Shown here: in pieces, positions 62,270-64,000 of the stretch
Position numbering within the stretch: the first letter of the stretch is position 1
Layout of the letters: every line of letters begins with the position of its first letter
Assembly (NCBI GenBank): GCA_051652645.1
Contig: JBOFUP010000072.1
Coordinates: 1-64,000, forward strand
Direction: 5' to 3'
Length of the DNA stretch: 64,000 nt
Source: UBA7332 sp051652645
GTDB lineage: Bacteria > Bacteroidota > Bacteroidia > Bacteroidales > UBA7332
The notes under the pieces: model-generated
Database searches by the model: none
Seen by the model: only the letters and a program-made list of their open reading frames with translations
Told to the model about the DNA's origin: nothing
Position numbers and translations under genes: made by a program

Positions 62270-62806
62270 TTACTCGTGAATAACGTATATATCCTTAAGA
62301 TTACGACCATAACCATCATAATCAAGACCATACCCAACGATGAAGTCATTAGGGATCTCCATCACAGCATAGTCCACAGTTATATCACACACTATCGCAT
62401 CAGGCTTCACAAGAAGAGAAGCTATCTTCACCTCAGCTGGTTTTAGTTCAGCTAGATCCTTGAGCAATTTCTCAATGGTGCGACCAGTATCAACGATATC
62501 CTCAAGAACAACCACAGTTCTCCCTTCGATGGATTCATTTAGTCCGAAGATCTTCTTTACAGAACCAGTAGACTCTGTACCTTCATAAGATGCCAATTTG
62601 ATGAATGAAAGTTCTGATGGAACAGTCACATACTTCATAAGGTCACCGATGAACATAAACGAGCCGTTGAGTACACCAACAAAAAGAGGGTCTTTACCTT
62701 CCAACTCTTCATTCATCTGTTTTGCTACACGAGCAATATTCTCCTGCAATGTTTCATAAGAGATAAACGGCTTGAACGTTTTATCCTTTACTTGAATTAA
62801 ATTCAT
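62270..62806 (-). CDS. hpt: hypoxanthine phosphoribosyltransferase
   Basis: Purine salvage: hypoxanthine or guanine plus PRPP to IMP or GMP. The PRPP loop is VVVLEDIVDTGRT, the GVLNGSFMFIGDLM segment provides the catalytic loop region, and the C-terminal base-binding part is IPNDFIVGYGLDYDGYGRNL. The 178 aa length is standard. It is the first gene of the hpt-adk-obgE run. Confidence 0.95.
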   Translation of the reverse strand: MNLIQVKDKTFKPFISYETLQENIARVAKQMNEELEGKDPLFVGVLNGSFMFIGDLMKYVTVPSELSFIKLASYEGTESTGSVKKIFGLNESIEGRTVVVLEDIVDTGRTIEKLLKDLAELKPAEVKIASLLVKPDAIVCDITVDYAVMEIPNDFIVGYGLDYDGYGRNLKDIYVIHE

Positions 62807-63012
62807 AATTTATTAATTGTTTCTTCTCTAACGTGTGGATAACCAAAAAGGGCTAAATCTATAATAAGCCAATTAAGCAATTTGGTATGCTTCCGAAAAT
62901 AAAGTCGTCAAAGTTACCACTCTTTTTCAGAGATAACAAATTTCTTTCACTCGTTTCGCTCCTATTTTGCTTCGTTCCGTTATTTTTGCAAATAAATAAC
63001 GAGATAACAGAT

Positions 63013-64000
63013 ATGAAACTATTCAGAACTGCCGAAATAAAGGAGATAGAGAAACGCACTATTGAGCGACAAGGCATCAACTCAATAGATCTTATGCAAC
63101 GAGCTGCATACAAAATAGCCCAGGAACTAATGTCACGCTGGGACACCACCACACCATTTGTCCTATTTGCAGGACCCGGCAATAACGGAGGTGACACGCT
63201 CGCTGTGGCTCAGATATTGACAGAAGAGGGATATAACACCAAGTGTTATCTTATATGCCCCTCTCGAACACTCTCACCCGAGTGCACACATATGAGGGAG
63301 ATACATGCCAATGAAGATAGAGCAGAACTATACGAAGTAATAAACTCTTTCACCCCTCCAGCATTGACCTCACGAACAGTTATCGTTGATGGACTCTTTG
63401 GAACGGGGCTAAACAAACCCCTAGATGGTGGTTTCGCAGGCATAGTCAAATATATCAACAACTCAAACTCTTTCGTCGTATCAATAGACATACCCTCGGG
63501 TCTTTTCGGAGAGAACAACACAAATAACAACCCAGAGGCCATAATCAAAGCAGACCTAACACTCACATTCAATGCCCCACGCCTATCATTCCTCTTTAGA
63601 GAAAATGAGCAATACATAGGCCAATGGAAGATCATTGACCTAGATCTCGATGAAGAGGCTATAAGTGAAGCTGTATCGCCACACCAGATTGTAGAACACG
63701 AGCAGATAGCATCCGTAATAAAGAGCAGATCAACCTTTGCCCATAAGGGAGAGTTTGGACACGGATTACTTATTGCCGGATCAGTAGGAATGATGGGTGC
63801 TGCACAGCTAGCAGCAGGAGCGGCACTTAGATGCGGCATGGGACTATTAACAATCCATTCCACACGCTCGGCCAACATAATAGTTCAAAGCACACTACCA
63901 GAGGCAATCTTCAGCCCAGACAACTCACTTTTGGGATTCTCAAAGGTGCCTTCCCTTGATGGATATAGCGCTATAGCCATAGGCCCTGGACTTGGCAGCT
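63013..64000 (+). CDS. nnr: bifunctional NAD(P)HX epimerase/dehydratase, 5' part
   Basis: The frame opens at ATG 63013-63015 and continues past the right edge (329 full codons here). The N-terminal YjeF_N epimerase domain has AGPGNNGGDTLAVA and VDGLFGTGLNKPL. The C-terminal kinase-like dehydratase domain (from about residue 235) begins HKGEFGHGLLIAGS and has AIAIGPGLGS at the edge. It repairs hydrated NADH/NADPH with ATP or ADP. The gene is incomplete only because the window ends. A TATTTTTG -7-like box lies at 62981-62988. Confidence 0.93.
   Translation, partial: MKLFRTAEIKEIEKRTIERQGINSIDLMQRAAYKIAQELMSRWDTTTPFVLFAGPGNNGGDTLAVAQILTEEGYNTKCYLICPSRTLSPECTHMREIHANEDRAELYEVINSFTPPALTSRTVIVDGLFGTGLNKPLDGGFAGIVKYINNSNSFVVSIDIPSGLFGENNTNNNPEAIIKADLTLTFNAPRLSFLFRENEQYIGQWKIIDLDLDEEAISEAVSPHQIVEHEQIASVIKSRSTFAHKGEFGHGLLIAGSVGMMGAAQLAAGAALRCGMGLLTIHSTRSANIIVQSTLPEAIFSPDNSLLGFSKVPSLDGYSAIAIGPGLGS

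Overview
The window is a chromosomal segment from an anaerobic member of the phylum Bacteroidota, most likely order Bacteroidales. Promoters of the Bacteroidota type (-33 TTTG / -7 TAnnTTTG) sit in front of several genes, including a clean 19-base-spacer example at 43042-43072. The gene content also fits: a Na+-translocating methylmalonyl-CoA decarboxylase operon with a lamin-tail OadG protein, [FeFe]-hydrogenase maturases, AsnA, SDR-type threonine dehydrogenase plus Kbl, and system II cytochrome c biogenesis. No rRNA or species-level marker is present, so I do not name a genus.

Layout. 1-620: end of an upstream transcript, then a non-coding field of tandem and composite repeats. 624-4180 (-): hexapeptide acyltransferase and an LptD-like outer-membrane protein. 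4440-8129 (+): hydE-hydG-hydF. 8134-13127 (-): sbcD-sbcC, then a small membrane-anchored unknown. 14101-18648 (-): mce-mmdA-oadG-biotin carrier-mmdB, converting methylmalonyl-CoA to propionyl-CoA while pumping Na+. 18921-30921: ROK sugar kinase, cation/H+ antiporter, PEBP protein, a PAS/GAF sensor with a visibly decayed ATPase domain, threonine degradation (kbl, tdh), an SDR, a TPR protein, a glucosaminidase, cytidine deaminase, a small secreted protein and an exported nitroreductase.

31035-48142 is bounded by two identical tRNA-Arg(ACG) genes in opposite orientation, each with near-identical promoter, leader and terminator (about 180 bp inverted repeat). Inside lie a gene-free kilobase with a large palindrome, a glycosyltransferase, a KAP-type P-loop NTPase, a regulator/membrane/TPR operon, an AT-rich helicase plus unknown-protein operon (36828-39840; the best candidate for an undescribed, possibly defence-related, system), a 55-aa small ORF, and then apparently ordinary genes: a DAACS symporter, asnA, resB-ccsA, a three-haem peroxidase and an SCP2/flavodoxin-fold fusion.

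48228-64000: MerR regulator, M23 peptidase, alaS, a structured roughly 200-nt non-coding RNA (6S-like, with two mutually exclusive 5' pairings), an S41 protease, two tandem NhaC antiporters, two poorly known proteins, a DEAD-box helicase, obgE-adk-hpt, and the 5' part of a bifunctional NAD(P)HX repair enzyme that runs off the end. Together the genes suggest a fermentative, propionate- and probably hydrogen-producing anaerobe with Na+-based energetics and a periplasmic c-type-haem peroxide defence. All assignments come from reading motifs by eye; no database search was run.
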